Below, in pieces: positions 10,759-20,664 of a stretch of 64,000 nucleotides of DNA. The DNA is from Euglena gracilis (lineage: Eukaryota > Euglenida > Euglenophyceae > Euglenales). Under the pieces are notes generated by a model that worked only from the letters and a program-made list of their open reading frames with translations, ran no database searches and had not been told where the DNA came from. Position 1 is the stretch's first letter; every line of letters starts with the position of its first letter. Both the position numbers and the translations under genes were made by a program. The DNA lies in contig CP154955.1 in the NCBI GenBank assembly GCA_039621445.1, forward strand, positions 23,274,064 to 23,338,063, in the 5' to 3' direction.

Positions 10759-10973
10759 TAACGTGACCCCCCCCCTATTTGTCACCCCCCCCTAATAGTC
10801 GCCCCCCCCTTGGGGAGGGCGACAATTAGGGGGGGGGGTTACCCATGGACCCATGGAAATGTGGGGTGAATTGAGTAACCCCCCCCCCCTAATTGTCACC
10901 CCCCCCCTAATAGTCGCAAGGGGGGTCAAAACGCTCCCAGGGGGGTGCCATATAGGGGGGGGGGGTCACGTTA
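10759..10973. mobile_element. C/G-run TIR element, family A (complete)
   Basis: A 215-bp unit starts TAACGTGACC(C)nTAT and ends ATA(G)nGGTCACGTTA, so its ends are inverted repeats. If the outer TA is the target, the element is ACGTGACC...GGTCACGT flanked by TA on both sides, the pattern of Tc1/mariner-type MITEs. Inside lie a hairpin (CCTAATAGTCGCC / GGCGACAATTAGG) and a block that also occurs at 2729-2832. There is no coding capacity. The similar left end at 1614 supports a dispersed family. Mobility is inferred from structure only. Confidence 0.75.
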
Positions 10974-10978
10974 AATTG

Positions 10979-11276
10979 CCATGCCCCCCCCCCATATTGT
11001 ACCCCCCCCTGGGAGCCATTTTCGAGGGGAGGGGTACATTATGGGGGGGGGTACATTATGGGGGGGGGTCCCTCAGAGGGGGGGTACAGGCATTTTTTTG
11101 CCCATTTTTTTTGCGTCCGCCGATGGCGGCCAGAAAACTAAGATCCACCGAATTTTCACCGACTCGAAAAAATCTTCCGGCCGCCTTCGGCGGCCGGTTT
11201 TTGGTCAAAAAATTTTCGGGGGGGTCGGGGGGGGGGTACATTATGGGGGGGGGTACAATATGGGGGGGGGGCATGG
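10979..11276. mobile_element. C/G-run TIR element, family B (perfect 32-bp termini)
   Basis: The left end is CCATG, ten C, ATATTGTA, nine C; the right end is its exact reverse complement (nine G, TACAATAT, ten G, CATGG). The 298-bp unit also contains three TACATTATGGGG blocks and a perfect hairpin with a TTCG loop (CCGGCCGCCTTCGGCGGCCGG, 11187-11207 region). There is no open frame of note. A clear target duplication is not visible; the left neighbour is the family A element, five bases away. Confidence 0.8.
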
Positions 11277-11750
11277 TGATTGTAAAATCCGTCAGAAGCC
11301 CAGGATGTACACTTCTTGCTGGATAGGAAATGGAGAAAAGTTTCGGCTCCGTCAAAGCAAATATTTCATTTTGCATAAAAATGTGCAATTTCTTGACCAA
11401 AAAATGCAGAAATGACAAAAAATTGACAGATTTTTGGTCTTGGGGAAAATTGGAGGAAAGCGAGGAATTTTTCATTGTCAAAACAATTATCCAGCAAAAA
11501 TCGAAAAATTGCCAAAATTGAAAACTGCCAAAAAAGCAAGAAAAAAAAGGAAAGAAACGCAGTTGAGTTCCCACCCCTGTTTCCACCCCAGGGTGGTTTC
11601 GGGGTCATTTTTTGTACTTTCTCAGAAAATTTAGCATTTTTGGAGGCCAGATGATCCAGAAAAATCCATTTTTTGTAATTTGTTGCAAGACATTGTGATT
11701 TTTACCACATTTTCAGGTCAAAAATCTGGGCCTTCGGCCCGAAACCAAGG
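11277..11750. other. No gene recognised
   Basis: AT-rich sequence with many AAAATTG and CCAAAA strings. Overlapping open frames on both strands (11330-11634) have low-complexity Lys/Phe composition. Confidence 0.4.
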
Positions 11751-11751
11751 G

Positions 11752-11834
11752 GGGGTGGTATTATTTCGGTGGCCGAAGTCGGACCCCGAGGGGGGGGTAT
11801 TATTTGGGGGGGTATTATTTGAGGGGGGGGGTTA
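11752..11834 (+). repeat. G-run repeat with TATTATTT, family D
   Basis: Reads GGTATTATTTCGGTGGCCGA, AGTCGGACCCCGAGGGG, GGTATTATTTGGGG and a further TATTATTTGAGGGG. The same order (TTATTATTTCAGAAGCCGGA, GTCGGTCCTCAGAGGG, GGGGTTATTTTTTGGGG) occurs inside an NFU1 intron at 50049-50105. Confidence 0.75.
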
Positions 11835-11886
11835 TGCTCAATGTTTCTCTGCTTGTGAGTGCAAACAAGGGGGATAACATGAATGT

Positions 11887-11997
11887 AGGGGTAGGGAGAT
11901 ATTCCAGTCTGGAATAATCCGGAATAAACCGGAATAAACCGGAATAGCGAAAACCGGAATAATCCGGAATAAACCGGAATAACCGGAATAAAAGTGC
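11887..11997 (+). repeat. (GGAATAAACC)n degenerate array
   Basis: About nine units of GGAATAAACC/GGAATAATCC follow the string GGGTAGGGAGATATTCC. The same leader occurs at 12893 but there the array lies in the opposite orientation. Confidence 0.85.
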
Positions 11998-12889
11998 CAG
12001 CCAATGGCATGAAGATTCTGCAAGATACAAAGGCAATGAAGGTGAAGTGCGATGTATTTTCATGTTTTCCTCAGTCAATCTCATGTCTGATGGATCGGAT
12101 AAAGAGGGTGGATCACCAATGAAGAAGCCAAAGGATAGGTGATGAGCAAATGCAATGGCAACTTGCAGGCACATTCAGGATTTTCCCAAGGGAGTGTTTT
12201 GTGTTCGTGAAGGATCTGACAGCATGTGGTGTATTTTTTGCGGTCTTTGGTACGAAGCGCTACCAAACATAAAGACGTGAAAGCTTCTGTGAACCCAGTT
12301 TGATCCGGGGTGCCAGGTTATTGCAACCAACTTTTGGCCCCCCCCACCAGGTTATTAAAGGAATTTTGCCTAAAAAAGGGGGGCCAAGTTACTGGAACCT
12401 TCTTTTTTACCCCTCCCCCTGCCAAGTTATTCGGCTATTCGGCTCCCGCTAGGGGGGCCACACGATGTTTGATGGGTGGCTGGACTAGGCGGTATTTTAG
12501 TCAGGTGCCGACCCCACCCCGGGGGGGGGGGTTGTGCCTGCCTTGGCAGGCACTCAGGCACTCCGGACCCCTCCCCCGGGGGTTGGCAAAAAAAACAGCC
12601 TAGCTGGACTCCATTGGCAATGAAGTGTGCCAAATCACAGTTGGGCGAGGAGAAAACGGTATGTGGTGGAGTGTGTTTTCATGGAGTGCAGCCATGGGGT
12701 TTGAGCACAAGGTCCACTTGGCACCTTTTTTCCAACCAGCACCAATTTGCAACAATATGGTGGGATATCCGGGTCCTTAACAACCAGGTCTGACACCGCC
12801 AGTGGGTTCGTTTTGTTTCTTTGCGCTTTTCCTGGCGGACTGCCTTGTCATTGTAGTTTTGTGTGGAAGGGGTCCCATTTCCATTAATC
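11998..12889. other. No gene recognised
   Basis: Contains a G/C-run element near 12440-12600 with GTGCCTGCCTTGGCAGGCAC (a perfect hairpin) and GCACTCCGG, related to the GTGCCTGC elements at 45925-46205. A short open stretch before CGGTATGTGG (12628-12658) could be an exon but is too short to support. Confidence 0.4.
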
Positions 12890-13006
12890 AGGGGCAGGGA
12901 GATATTCCGGTCGGCTGAAAATTTTATTCCAGGGTTTCATTCCGGTTTATTCCGAGTTATTCCGGTTTATTCCGGAATTAATTCCTGTTTATTCCGGTCA
13001 ATTTCT
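12890..13006 (-). repeat. (GGTTTATTCC)n array, inverse of 11887-11997
   Basis: GGGGCAGGGAGATATTCCGG is followed by repeats of GGTTTATTCCGGTTTATTCC, the reverse complement of the array 0.9 kb upstream. The two could pair as a stem flanking 12.0-12.9 kb. Confidence 0.85.
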
Positions 13007-13119
13007 GTCTGAATGGACTTTGGCTTTTTTGTAGTAAAACTGGGCCGAGGCGCTCACCCCGGATTCAGGAATGAAGATGCATTCCTTGGTTGCCCAGCCC
13101 CACCAAGTGGTCACTTTGC

Positions 13120-13255
13120 CCTTGGTGGAGGCGTGCGGACGGACGGACGGACGGACGGACGGACGGACGGACGGCTAGAGAAAATTCCTTTCACCTGGAC
13201 GGACGGCTGGACAGGGTGCATTTTGGCTGGACGGGCGGACGGCTAGGTTGGTCTC
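13120..13255 (+). repeat. (GGAC)n microsatellite and conserved leader of the retrotransposon
   Basis: About nine GGAC units (13136-13173) are followed by GGCTAGAGAAAATTCCTTTC, CTGGACGGACGGCTGG and GGCTAGGTTGGTCT. Apart from the GGAC expansion, the same order recurs at 17275-17420 without the coding region, so it may be the 5' untranslated part of the retrotransposon. Confidence 0.65.
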
Positions 13256-15613
13256 AAAAATCGCGAAAGGTCCAGCGCAGGCGATCACGCCTGGTATTTC
13301 CTAATTGTATGTCAGAAAAAATGGTTGGAGACTACCCAGGGGCTTGTGGAGATGACCTCCTCGAGGTGCTGGATACCTTCATCTGTCGGGCAATTACAAA
13401 CGGTGTTCACCCCAGCATGGCCCCAATTCTTTCCTCCGCCAGGCTGACACCTCTGCGAAAACAGAACAAACAAAGAGCAATGGAAGAGGATGCTTTTGGA
13501 AACCTTGTGGAACACACGGTGTGTGATGAAGACACTCGCCCAATCGCAGCAGGTGAAACCCTCCGCCGATTGGTTGGCAAATGTCTCATGCGTCATCCCA
13601 CAGTGGTAAACGCTTTGAAAGAACTGAGTCCTCCACAATGTGGCGTTGGTGTGCCGAACGCTTGTCCACTGATCGCAATGGGAATCCAACAAATGGTGGA
13701 CACTCTGCACTCGGACAGAGACAATCGATGGGGGCTGCTTCAAGTGGATTTCAGGAATGCCTTCAACTCTTTGTCACGAGAAAAAATCCTGCAATCCATC
13801 CGCAGACGATGCCCAGAAGTGTGCCCTTGGCTGGATTCGTGCTACGCCCAACACAGCAAGCTGTATTGTGGAAACCATTGTCTGCCTTCCCAGAGGGGGG
13901 CTCAGCAAGGCGACCCATGTGGACCAGCAGCTTTCGCCTGGGGCGTACAAGACCTGTGTGAGGGGCTCTCCCCCTTGGTCGAATGGCAGGGATGGTATTT
14001 GGATGACGCCCATCTGCTGGGATCACCAGCCCAACTACACAATGCCCTTGTATTTCTGATTCGCGAGGCAGCAGCGCTTGGGTTGGCCGTGAACCCCGCA
14101 AAATGTCGCTTGTGGGGACCAGCGTTCACATCAACAGAAGGTGTCCCTTGCATTCCTCCGGGAACGCCACAGGACAGCCCCTTGCATCAAATACCACTGA
14201 CCGCCTTTGTTGCCGGTTCAGGTTTGAAAGTTTTGGGGGTCCCTGTCCACCACCCCCAAGATGACCGCTTCTGTGAAGAAGTATGGAATAAGCGCATTGA
14301 AGACATCCGACGTTCCTGCACAGTACTTCAGCACCTACCTCAATCGCATGTGCAATTCACCTTGCTTCGTTTTTGTTTATCCGCTTGCAAAGTGAATGAC
14401 CTCTTGCGCGCCTGCAAAATCGCCTCTGCAACAGCGGCATGCAAGACATTGTCGGGAATTATTCGGGAAACATTCAGCAGCATGGTCGGCTCCCCTTGCA
14501 CCCCAGAAGAATGGTTGCAAGTTTCCCTGGCCATCAGATGCGGTGGACTGGGAATCTCCGATCCACTATTTCAACGTGCGCCCGCCAGATTGTCTCAAGT
14601 GGTGGACTTCTGTCGAAGAGCTCCCTCTGTCTTGGGCCTGCCCGCTGCCATGGACATCCTTCCCAAAGACGTTGACGATTGTTTACGGACAGCCCTCAAT
14701 GAACTCGGTCAAATGGCCCCACTGCCACAATGGGCCAGTGACAAAAACTTGATCCCGCAGGCACAGTCTCCACACAATTCACAACGTTGGTGGAATCAGC
14801 AAAGCATGCTTGCTCGCCAGAAAACACTTCGGGACACATTGAATGGACCTGATGCTGTACGCTTTGCAAGCCAATGCCAACCACACGCTATGGCATGGGC
14901 CGCTTTGACACCATCTCAAGGACTCCGCACCCTGTTACCCACGGCTGAATTCCGCTGCACACTTCGTTGGTCCCTCGGAATGACTCTCACACCAACGGAA
15001 TCCGATCCCAACCTCTGTCCCAAATGCTTTGGACAATCAGATTTTCTCGGACATCACCTCGTTTGCTGCAAATCAAACTTCATTACCCGGCGGCACGGGG
15101 CTGTCCAAGATTTTCTGACAACCACAACACAGAAGGCAGGATTTACAGCCCGTAAAGAACAACGAGCCGATGACCGTTCCCGCCCTGGGGATATCTTCAT
15201 TCCTCGCTTGGACAGTGATGGACCCGTTGCAGTGGATGTGACAGTCCGCCACACCCTTGCGCAAAGTCATCCGCTGCGAAGTGCAGAGAGCCTGTCACAA
15301 TGGCAAACACGACAGGAAGCTGAAAAGCATGCCAAATATGATGCAACATGCCGACGACTGGGCTGGCGGTTGATGCCATTCGTCATGGATTGCTACGGGG
15401 GCGGGACAAGAAGCGCGCTCCTTGATGGCCACCCTCCTCAAAGCCCTTCTGGGGCAGCGGGAAGGGTGGCAACGGCGGGCCGCAGAAGCAGATATTTGGC
15501 AAGGCCTGTCCTTCACACTGATCAGAGAAATCAGCAGACAGCTCGTTTGGAGCTTGTATTCTTCCAAGGATGAGATCACCTTGTCTTCTGCCCACTCACC
15601 ATATTCTGTCTGA
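13256..15613 (+). CDS. Non-LTR retrotransposon reverse transcriptase with restriction-like endonuclease (frameshifted)
   Basis: One long open block encodes a reverse transcriptase of the non-LTR type. Visible motifs, in order, are LTPLRK and RPIAAGETLRRLV, QVDFRNAFNSL (motif A, from 13741), RGAQQGDPCGP (from 13894), YLDD (13996-14007) and GLAVNPAKC. C-terminal are a CCHC zinc knuckle beginning CPKC (15016-15027) and RPGDIFIPRL...VAVDVTV (15181-15240), the PD-(D/E)XK-type endonuclease signature of R2, CRE and NeSL-like elements, which nick DNA and prime reverse transcription on the cut. The frame remains open upstream to 13090 through the GGAC microsatellite, but that part is unlikely to be coding. 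Near 15398-15410 the frame shifts by one and continues naturally as SLMATLLKALLGQREGW to the stop at 15611, so this copy is probably inactive. No N-terminal zinc-finger or Myb region was found. Confidence 0.92.
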
Positions 15614-15740
15614 AGGCCTCGAGCCCCCTGAGCAGGGCCACATGCCAAGCCAAAGGCAAACTCAAACTCACCATATTCTGTCTGTAGGCCTTGAGCCCCC
15701 TGAGCAGAGCCACACGCCAAGCCAAAGGCAAATCAATGGG
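15599..15740 (+). repeat. 72-bp imperfect tandem duplication at the retrotransposon 3' end
   Basis: CCATATTCTGTCTG, AAGGCCTCGAGCCCCCTGAG and CCAAGCCAAAGGCAAA occur twice with a 72-bp period, the first copy overlapping the stop codon. Tandem 3' repeats of this kind are common at the ends of non-LTR elements. Confidence 0.85.
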
Positions 15741-15868
15741 TCAGACAGACGCACACGCAGAGAAACAAAACAGAGAAACAAATAAAGCCAAAACCCGGCA
15801 CAGACACGCCATCCGGTGGCAAAGAGGAACAAACGCCCCCCCACCCCGCCCACCCCGCCCGATATATA

Positions 15869-16093
15869 TTGAAGGTGACCTTTGCTCATCTTCCGCTAAC
15901 CGCTGACCTCCGCACCCTGAACAAGTATCCCTCAGCACTCTTTTGTACATTACACCCAGAGTATAAGCTACCCGCGACCTGTGGCGGCACAGGGAGTCAC
16001 AAGGGGGTTCCTCTTGTGGCGAGGGCCAAAAGAGACGTTACCCTGGGCCCGGGGCACGGTTTGGGTGAAGCTGTGCTACCCACCGTGAGATAG
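15869..16093 (+). CDS. Open frame of unknown origin after the retrotransposon
   Basis: A 74-codon frame with balanced composition (LRTLNKYPSALFCTLHPEYK; GHGLGEAVLPTVR) ends in TAG. It has no ATG at its start, so it would have to be an exon or a remnant. It may belong to the retrotransposon tail or to a terminal exon. The family is not recognised. Confidence 0.25.
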   Translation: MKVTFAHLPLTADLRTLNKYPSALFCTLHPEYKLPATCGGTGSHKGVPLVARAKRDVTLGPGHGLGEAVLPTVR

Positions 16094-17274
16094 TCAGAAA
16101 AGTGTTTCTCCCTCTTGGAATTCCTTGTTTATCTTTATTCTGACTTCAGGTACAAACTATTTGAAGGACAAGGAATGCAGTCATGCAATATTTTTTGAAC
16201 AGTGAAGCAGGTACGCCCATCTAAAAGTGTGTTTTAAAGAATGATTCTATTGGTCTTTTCTAGTGCATCTGGACCACTTTCAAAAATTTGGCATTTTCTC
16301 CAAAATTTGGTCCGCTGGTGACAATTTTGAGTCCCACCCTCTTGTGTGGCATGTCTTCTGTTGGGAGTTCTGTTTTTTATATCATTTTCTGAGCGTCCTC
16401 GTGGTTTTCTGGTCGTGTTTTACAGTTTTGGAACTTTTGCTGCCATTTCACAGAGCTCCAGCTGCAGTTCTGTGTCTTGGGCCTGCTGATTTGGGGACAT
16501 TTTGACCTTGCATTCTGTGTTTTCTTGCTTTCCAATTTACTTTCCTCGCCTTCAAACTGCAAATCTGTAAATTGAACCCCCGAACTGTCATGTTTTTTTG
16601 TATCACATTGCCTGTCATCTTTTTTTTGTCTTTTGTCTGTCATCCTTGCCTCACAGGTTGAAGTGTGAAGAAGCAGAAGATGAACCAAGAAGAGACGAAG
16701 AGTAATGAAGTGAAGGATTTTAAACTGTTTTTGTCTTTGTCAGGGTCCTTTGGCATTTTACAGAAAAACACAGGACCCTGTTGCTGTAAACTGTGCTCTC
16801 TTCTTTGTTGCAATGTTCACCTTTGCTTTTTGCCTTTGCAGTTCAACAAGGTTGTTTGATTGTTTTTTTGCCAAGAAAAAGGCTTTGTTGTAGCGTTCTT
16901 GTTCTGAAAACATTCTGTTGAGCCCCCCCCCCCCCAGTTTGGTGCCATCTTGGGCCAGACCGTGGGCCCACGTGTTGGTTTTTGTTCTAAAAGAATTCTT
17001 TGAGACTGCCCCAGTTTGGGAAGCACTTTTTATGCCACAGGTGGGAACCAGTTTTGGTGCCACACGTGGGGACCAGTTTTTTTGGGGGGGCCTCCCTCCG
17101 TCAGGTTTCTTTTTTTGTCCGGAGCACCCGTGGGATAAAGCCAACAGGCGGGCCGCAGTTCGGTCTGAACATTCAGCCCGGTGACCTTGTGCGAGCAAGT
17201 TTTGGCACGGGCGAACTTAGTCCCGTCCAGAACACACACACACACTTTTTCCTGCTCCAGCCATGACTGCGTGC
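16094..17274. other. No gene recognised
   Basis: T-rich sequence with several TTTGCAG and TTGTCAG strings. A frame containing NIQPGDLVRASFGTGELS (17165-17220) resembles real protein but is not bounded by good splice sites. Confidence 0.35.
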
Positions 17275-17420
17275 GGCGTGCGTATTGTTTGGTCTGGATA
17301 GCCGGGCGGCTAGCGAAAGTGGCTTTCATCTGGACGGACAGCTGGGGGCAGGCATGTTGGCTGGCTAGGTTGGTCTGCCAGCCGGCTAGGTTGGTCTGGC
17401 CAGCCGGCTAAGTTGATCCG
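17275..17420 (+). repeat. Solo copy of the retrotransposon leader plus 22-bp tandem repeat
   Basis: GGCGTGCG, CGGCTAGCGAAAGTGGC, TTTCATCTGGACGGACAGCT and GGCTGGCTAGGTTGGTCT match 13120-13250 in order and orientation. The final GGCTAGGTTGGTCTGCCAGC unit is repeated about three times. No RT sequence follows. Confidence 0.65.
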
Positions 17421-18560
17421 GCCAAACGCCCCCGGTGATGCTGGTCTCTGCACCACAACAGATCCTTGCCTTTTCAGGGAAAATAAATGGATAAAAATTG
17501 GTGCTCAGGGTTTCTCTTGAGGCGGGTCCCTGGCACCGTTTTCTTTTTTTCACTTCAAAAATTGTCCGGCTCCTTCCCAAAATTTGCTTGTTCCAACGTG
17601 TGAGCAATTGAACGAAATTTCACAAATACCGCCCTCGTTGTGCAGTGTACCAGCACAAAAAAAAGTCACATCAGATGTGTAAATTGAGTAAAGTGTCATT
17701 GACCCCCCCCCGCTTTCAGGACCCTGATCCCGCTAGGTTGATTCTTCAGCCAAAATTTCGTTGTAACACTAAAGAACCCTCACCGCCACTTTTTTCTGAC
17801 CTTTTTCTTCAAAAGTGGCGGTTTTTTTTTGTCTTGGTCTTGGATCCGGGGTGGGGGGGGTCCGAGCCCCCCACCGGTTCAATTATCAGCAGTTGACGTG
17901 GTGAGGCGGAACGACAACGCCAACCGGGGAGGGGGGCTTCTCCCCGGTGTGAACATGAGTAAAAAAAAATCAAAATTACTTTGCATAGCCCAAAGACTTT
18001 GCGTACGCAAATACATCAGCAAGGGGGAGGGCAAAAAAAAGGTGTTTACCCTCTCACCCCCCCCAAATCTTTTCAGAAAATCAGGCAGTATACAAAAAAG
18101 TAATTTTGGGATTCATAGTTTCATTTTACTGTTCAGTAAATTATTATGTGAAAGCTTTTTAAAGAAATGAAAATATGACGTCAACAGCACTTAACAACAA
18201 AGTGATTTTACACAAATGGTAAATCGATTTGGGTGCTGTCGGAATAATGTTGTAGGAGGGGACTGGTCCACATCCTTTGTAAGGTGAGAATTAGTTCATT
18301 TTCATCCCTTTCCCTTCACTCCCTTTCTTTCCACAAATGAATTCCCAAAATTAAGATTTATTTTCTTACATATTAGCAACTGATGGTGCTCCACCGTCAC
18401 CAGCTTGTACGTTGGGAGCCACGAGGGGTCCCGACCCTGTAGGTGTTGCAACGCAAATTCGAATTCAACAACACAAATTCATCACATACACATTTGGGGG
18501 GTCATTGAGCTCTAAAAGGTGTCTCCGCCCTGGGCAGATGCTGAAAACCGCGAATGATGA
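17421..18560. other. No gene recognised
   Basis: Mixed sequence with C/G-runs near 17703 and 17850. Short open frames lack splice support. Confidence 0.4.
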
Positions 18561-18704
18561 CCATGCCCTGTACCCATTCCCGGATTTTCTCCAATTGTGA
18601 GCAACTGGATATCGGCTTTATGAATCACCTCCGTGACCATCCAACCTCCCGCCAGGTCCAATTTGAACCCCCCACTTCCTCCAGGAAAAAAAACGTTCTA
18701 TAAT
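18561..18704 (+). repeat. Dispersed repeat, family J
   Basis: Contains GAGCAACTGGAT, GAATCACCTCCGTGACCATC and CCCCCCACTTCCTCCAGGAA. A second copy lies at 19205-19287 (GAATCACCTCCATGACCATC, CCCCCCACTTCCTCCAGGAA) and a diverged one at 1815-1935. Confidence 0.75.
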
Positions 18705-18976
18705 TGAGGGGCTTCAACAAGATGTGCATTTTCAGTGTTTTTTTCAAAAAAAATTGACAAAGTAAACTCGACAAAAAAGACTAGCCAAAAAAATAGATGA
18801 CAAAAAACATAATTGGTTTTTCGGGGAAAAAGAAGCAGAATTTTGAGGGGCTTCAACAAGAAGTGCATTTTTAGTGATTTTTCAAAAAATTTGACACAAA
18901 AAAACTCAACAAAAAAACTAGCCAAAAAAGCCAGATGAATAAAACATAAATCTTTTCGGGAAAAAAGAAGCAGAAC
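18705..18976 (+). repeat. About 136-bp tandem duplication
   Basis: Two consecutive units each read GAGGGGCTTCAACAAGA, GTGCATTTT, AACTC(G/A)ACAAAAAA, ACTAGCCAAAAAA and TTTTCGGG(G)AAAAA followed by GAAGCAGAA. The copies have diverged by base changes and small indels. They are AT-rich and non-coding. Confidence 0.85.
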
Positions 18977-19095
18977 ATTTTCCGGAGGTATTTTTTGAAT
19001 GGTTCGGAACCATTTGGAAAAAGTTTGGTCACCCAACATCCGGTGAGAATTTTCCGGGGGTATTTTCTGAATGGTTCGGACCATTTGTAAAACGC
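18977..19095 (+). repeat. About 62-bp tandem duplication
   Basis: TTTTCCGG(A/G)GGTATTTT and TGAATGGTTCGGA(A)CCATTT occur twice. GGTTCGGAACC is a short palindrome. Confidence 0.8.
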
Positions 19096-19204
19096 GGTTT
19101 CAGGGGGTCCTAGATCGCACTAGCGAGGAAGACCACCCTTTCTCTCTCTTCTGAATCGGCGTTGATAATTGGTCTCTCTCGGTTCTGAATCGGTCTCTCT
19201 TCTG

Positions 19205-19287
19205 AATCACCTCCATGACCATCCAACCCCCGGCCAGGTTCAATACAGGCCCCCCACTTCCTCCAGGAAAAAAACGTTCTCTCATCT
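19205..19287 (+). repeat. Dispersed repeat, family J second copy
   Basis: Close copy of 18628-18704 (about 70 bp), from GAATCACCTCC to AAAAACGTTCT. Confidence 0.75.
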
Positions 19288-19405
19288 AGCTTCCCATCAA
19301 ATCCCAAGGTGTTGAGGAGTGCACCCATACCCATTCAGAACAGATAAACCCAATTTAAACTTTCCCATATTAGTGCAAGGATAATGCACCGGAAAAAAAA
19401 GTGAC

Positions 19406-19565
19406 GTCTCGGGAAGGGTGCTGCAGCACCTCGTCCCAGCCCTTGAAGGCGGCATACAGACCGTCCGGGTCTGTAGCCAACCGCCTGAGCTCCCCCCAGA
19501 TCTCGCGCTTGTCGGCGCGGATCTTGAGGTTGGTGTCCCCGCCCCAACACCAGGAATGAGTTATA
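19406..19565 (-). CDS. Candidate exon, unknown protein
   Basis: On the minus strand, an acceptor (CTACCCAG) is followed by 53 open codons with strongly GC-rich third positions and then a donor-like GAC|GTCACT. The translation includes NLKIRADKREIWGELRRL and DPDGLYAAFKGWDEVL and reads as genuine folded protein. It enters in phase 2 and leaves in phase 0. I do not recognise the family. It probably belongs with the minus-strand exon at 19874-20016, although the phases do not join directly, so an exon may lie between them. Codon bias matches the NFU1 exons. Confidence 0.5.
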
Positions 19566-19873
19566 CTGGGTAGTTCTAGATTTCTTTTTTGAAAAACAAA
19601 GGCAATATATTGAGTTGAACTTCTTGGGTTGTGTTGAAATATGATTTAAAAAAGCAAAAAAATGCCTCCCCGGGGCACTTTCCTCAACCCGAAAAATAAC
19701 CCTGACCTAGAATTAAAAAAAAAAACAACTCTGGAACTCAGGAACAACCCAAGAAACTATTGAAACAAAAATATGAGCGCAACTCAGACATCGAAAGGTT
19801 TCAAAACTACTGCATTGATTAGCGACCCTAACTTGTGACAATGATCGACGTTGCAATGTGGAGAAAAAGCCAC

Positions 19874-20016
19874 CCAGCCCAGGCTTGTGGCATCCACCCG
19901 GATCTGCCTCCAGGCACGGCCGACCTTGATGGGGCAGGCAGCCGCCCCCGTCGCCAACAGGTTGGCGCACCGGCGCCGGGCTGACCCACCGCCAGTCCCC
20001 AACGAGGCCCCGGCCA
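19874..20016 (-). CDS. Candidate exon, unknown protein
   Basis: On the minus strand an acceptor (GGGGTGCAG) leads into 47 codons of GC-biased sequence including NLLATGAAACPIKVGRAW and QIRVDATSLGW, ending at a GTGGCT donor. It enters in phase 1 and leaves in phase 0. Both strands are open because of GC content. The minus frame has the more protein-like composition and lies upstream of the better exon at 19406-19565. Confidence 0.35.
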
Positions 20017-20099
20017 CTGCACCCCACACCCTGCACACCCCACACACCACACACCACACAGACACACGGAGGCGGACCTCCCCCCCCAGGGCAGTTTTG

Positions 20100-20420
20100 C
20101 ACCCGAAAAATTTTTACTTGCGCCTTCGGCGCCGGGTGTTTTTTTTGGACCTATTTTGGGACCCATGTACTGGGTTTAAGTGGGGGGGTGCCCCCTCCCC
20201 CCCCCCTGGACCAGGGGGGTCCATTAAACCCCCCACATGCCAAGGGGGTCCAGACCAACGCCGGGGGGCACCTGCCCCAAAAGGCCAAAATTTTCTTTCT
20301 GGTGCTTTGCGTTGAAAATTACTCGCATTTTCGTCCAATTTTGCAAAAAAAAAAAGTGCCCAAAATGGCACTTTTTGCTAGTTTAGGGGGGTCAAAATTT
20401 TCGGCCCGCCGCTTTGCACC
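20100..20420 (+). repeat. G/C-run element with TTCG hairpin
   Basis: Contains CGCCTTCGGCGCCGGGTGTT followed by TTTTGGACC and GGGACCCATGTA, the same order as 33243-33300. Alternating C-runs and G-runs can pair. Short open frames here are by-products. Confidence 0.6.
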
Positions 20421-20664
20421 GGGCCAAAAATTGGTCAAGGTGGGGGGAGTTCCCTCCGGGAGGCTGAAAGAATCAGAAGGCGGAGCACATGGCAATCAAG
20501 AATCCATCGTACCAACCCCCCTCCCCCTTGCCCACTGACCACCCCCAAATACCCCCCAGTCGGGGCGTTGCAAGTCAAGGGGTGCGTACGAGCCACCCCA
20601 TGCCCACTGGTCGGGGGTTGTATGAACCCGGTCGGACAACAAGAGCGGAAGCAGGTACAAATGG
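20421..20664. other. No gene recognised
   Basis: C-rich repeat sequence with no exon pattern. Confidence 0.4.

Noticed and set aside
13090-13255. First 55 codons of the retrotransposon open frame
   Set aside because: They translate the GGAC microsatellite and leader repeat (RTDG cycles); the same leader occurs elsewhere without coding sequence.
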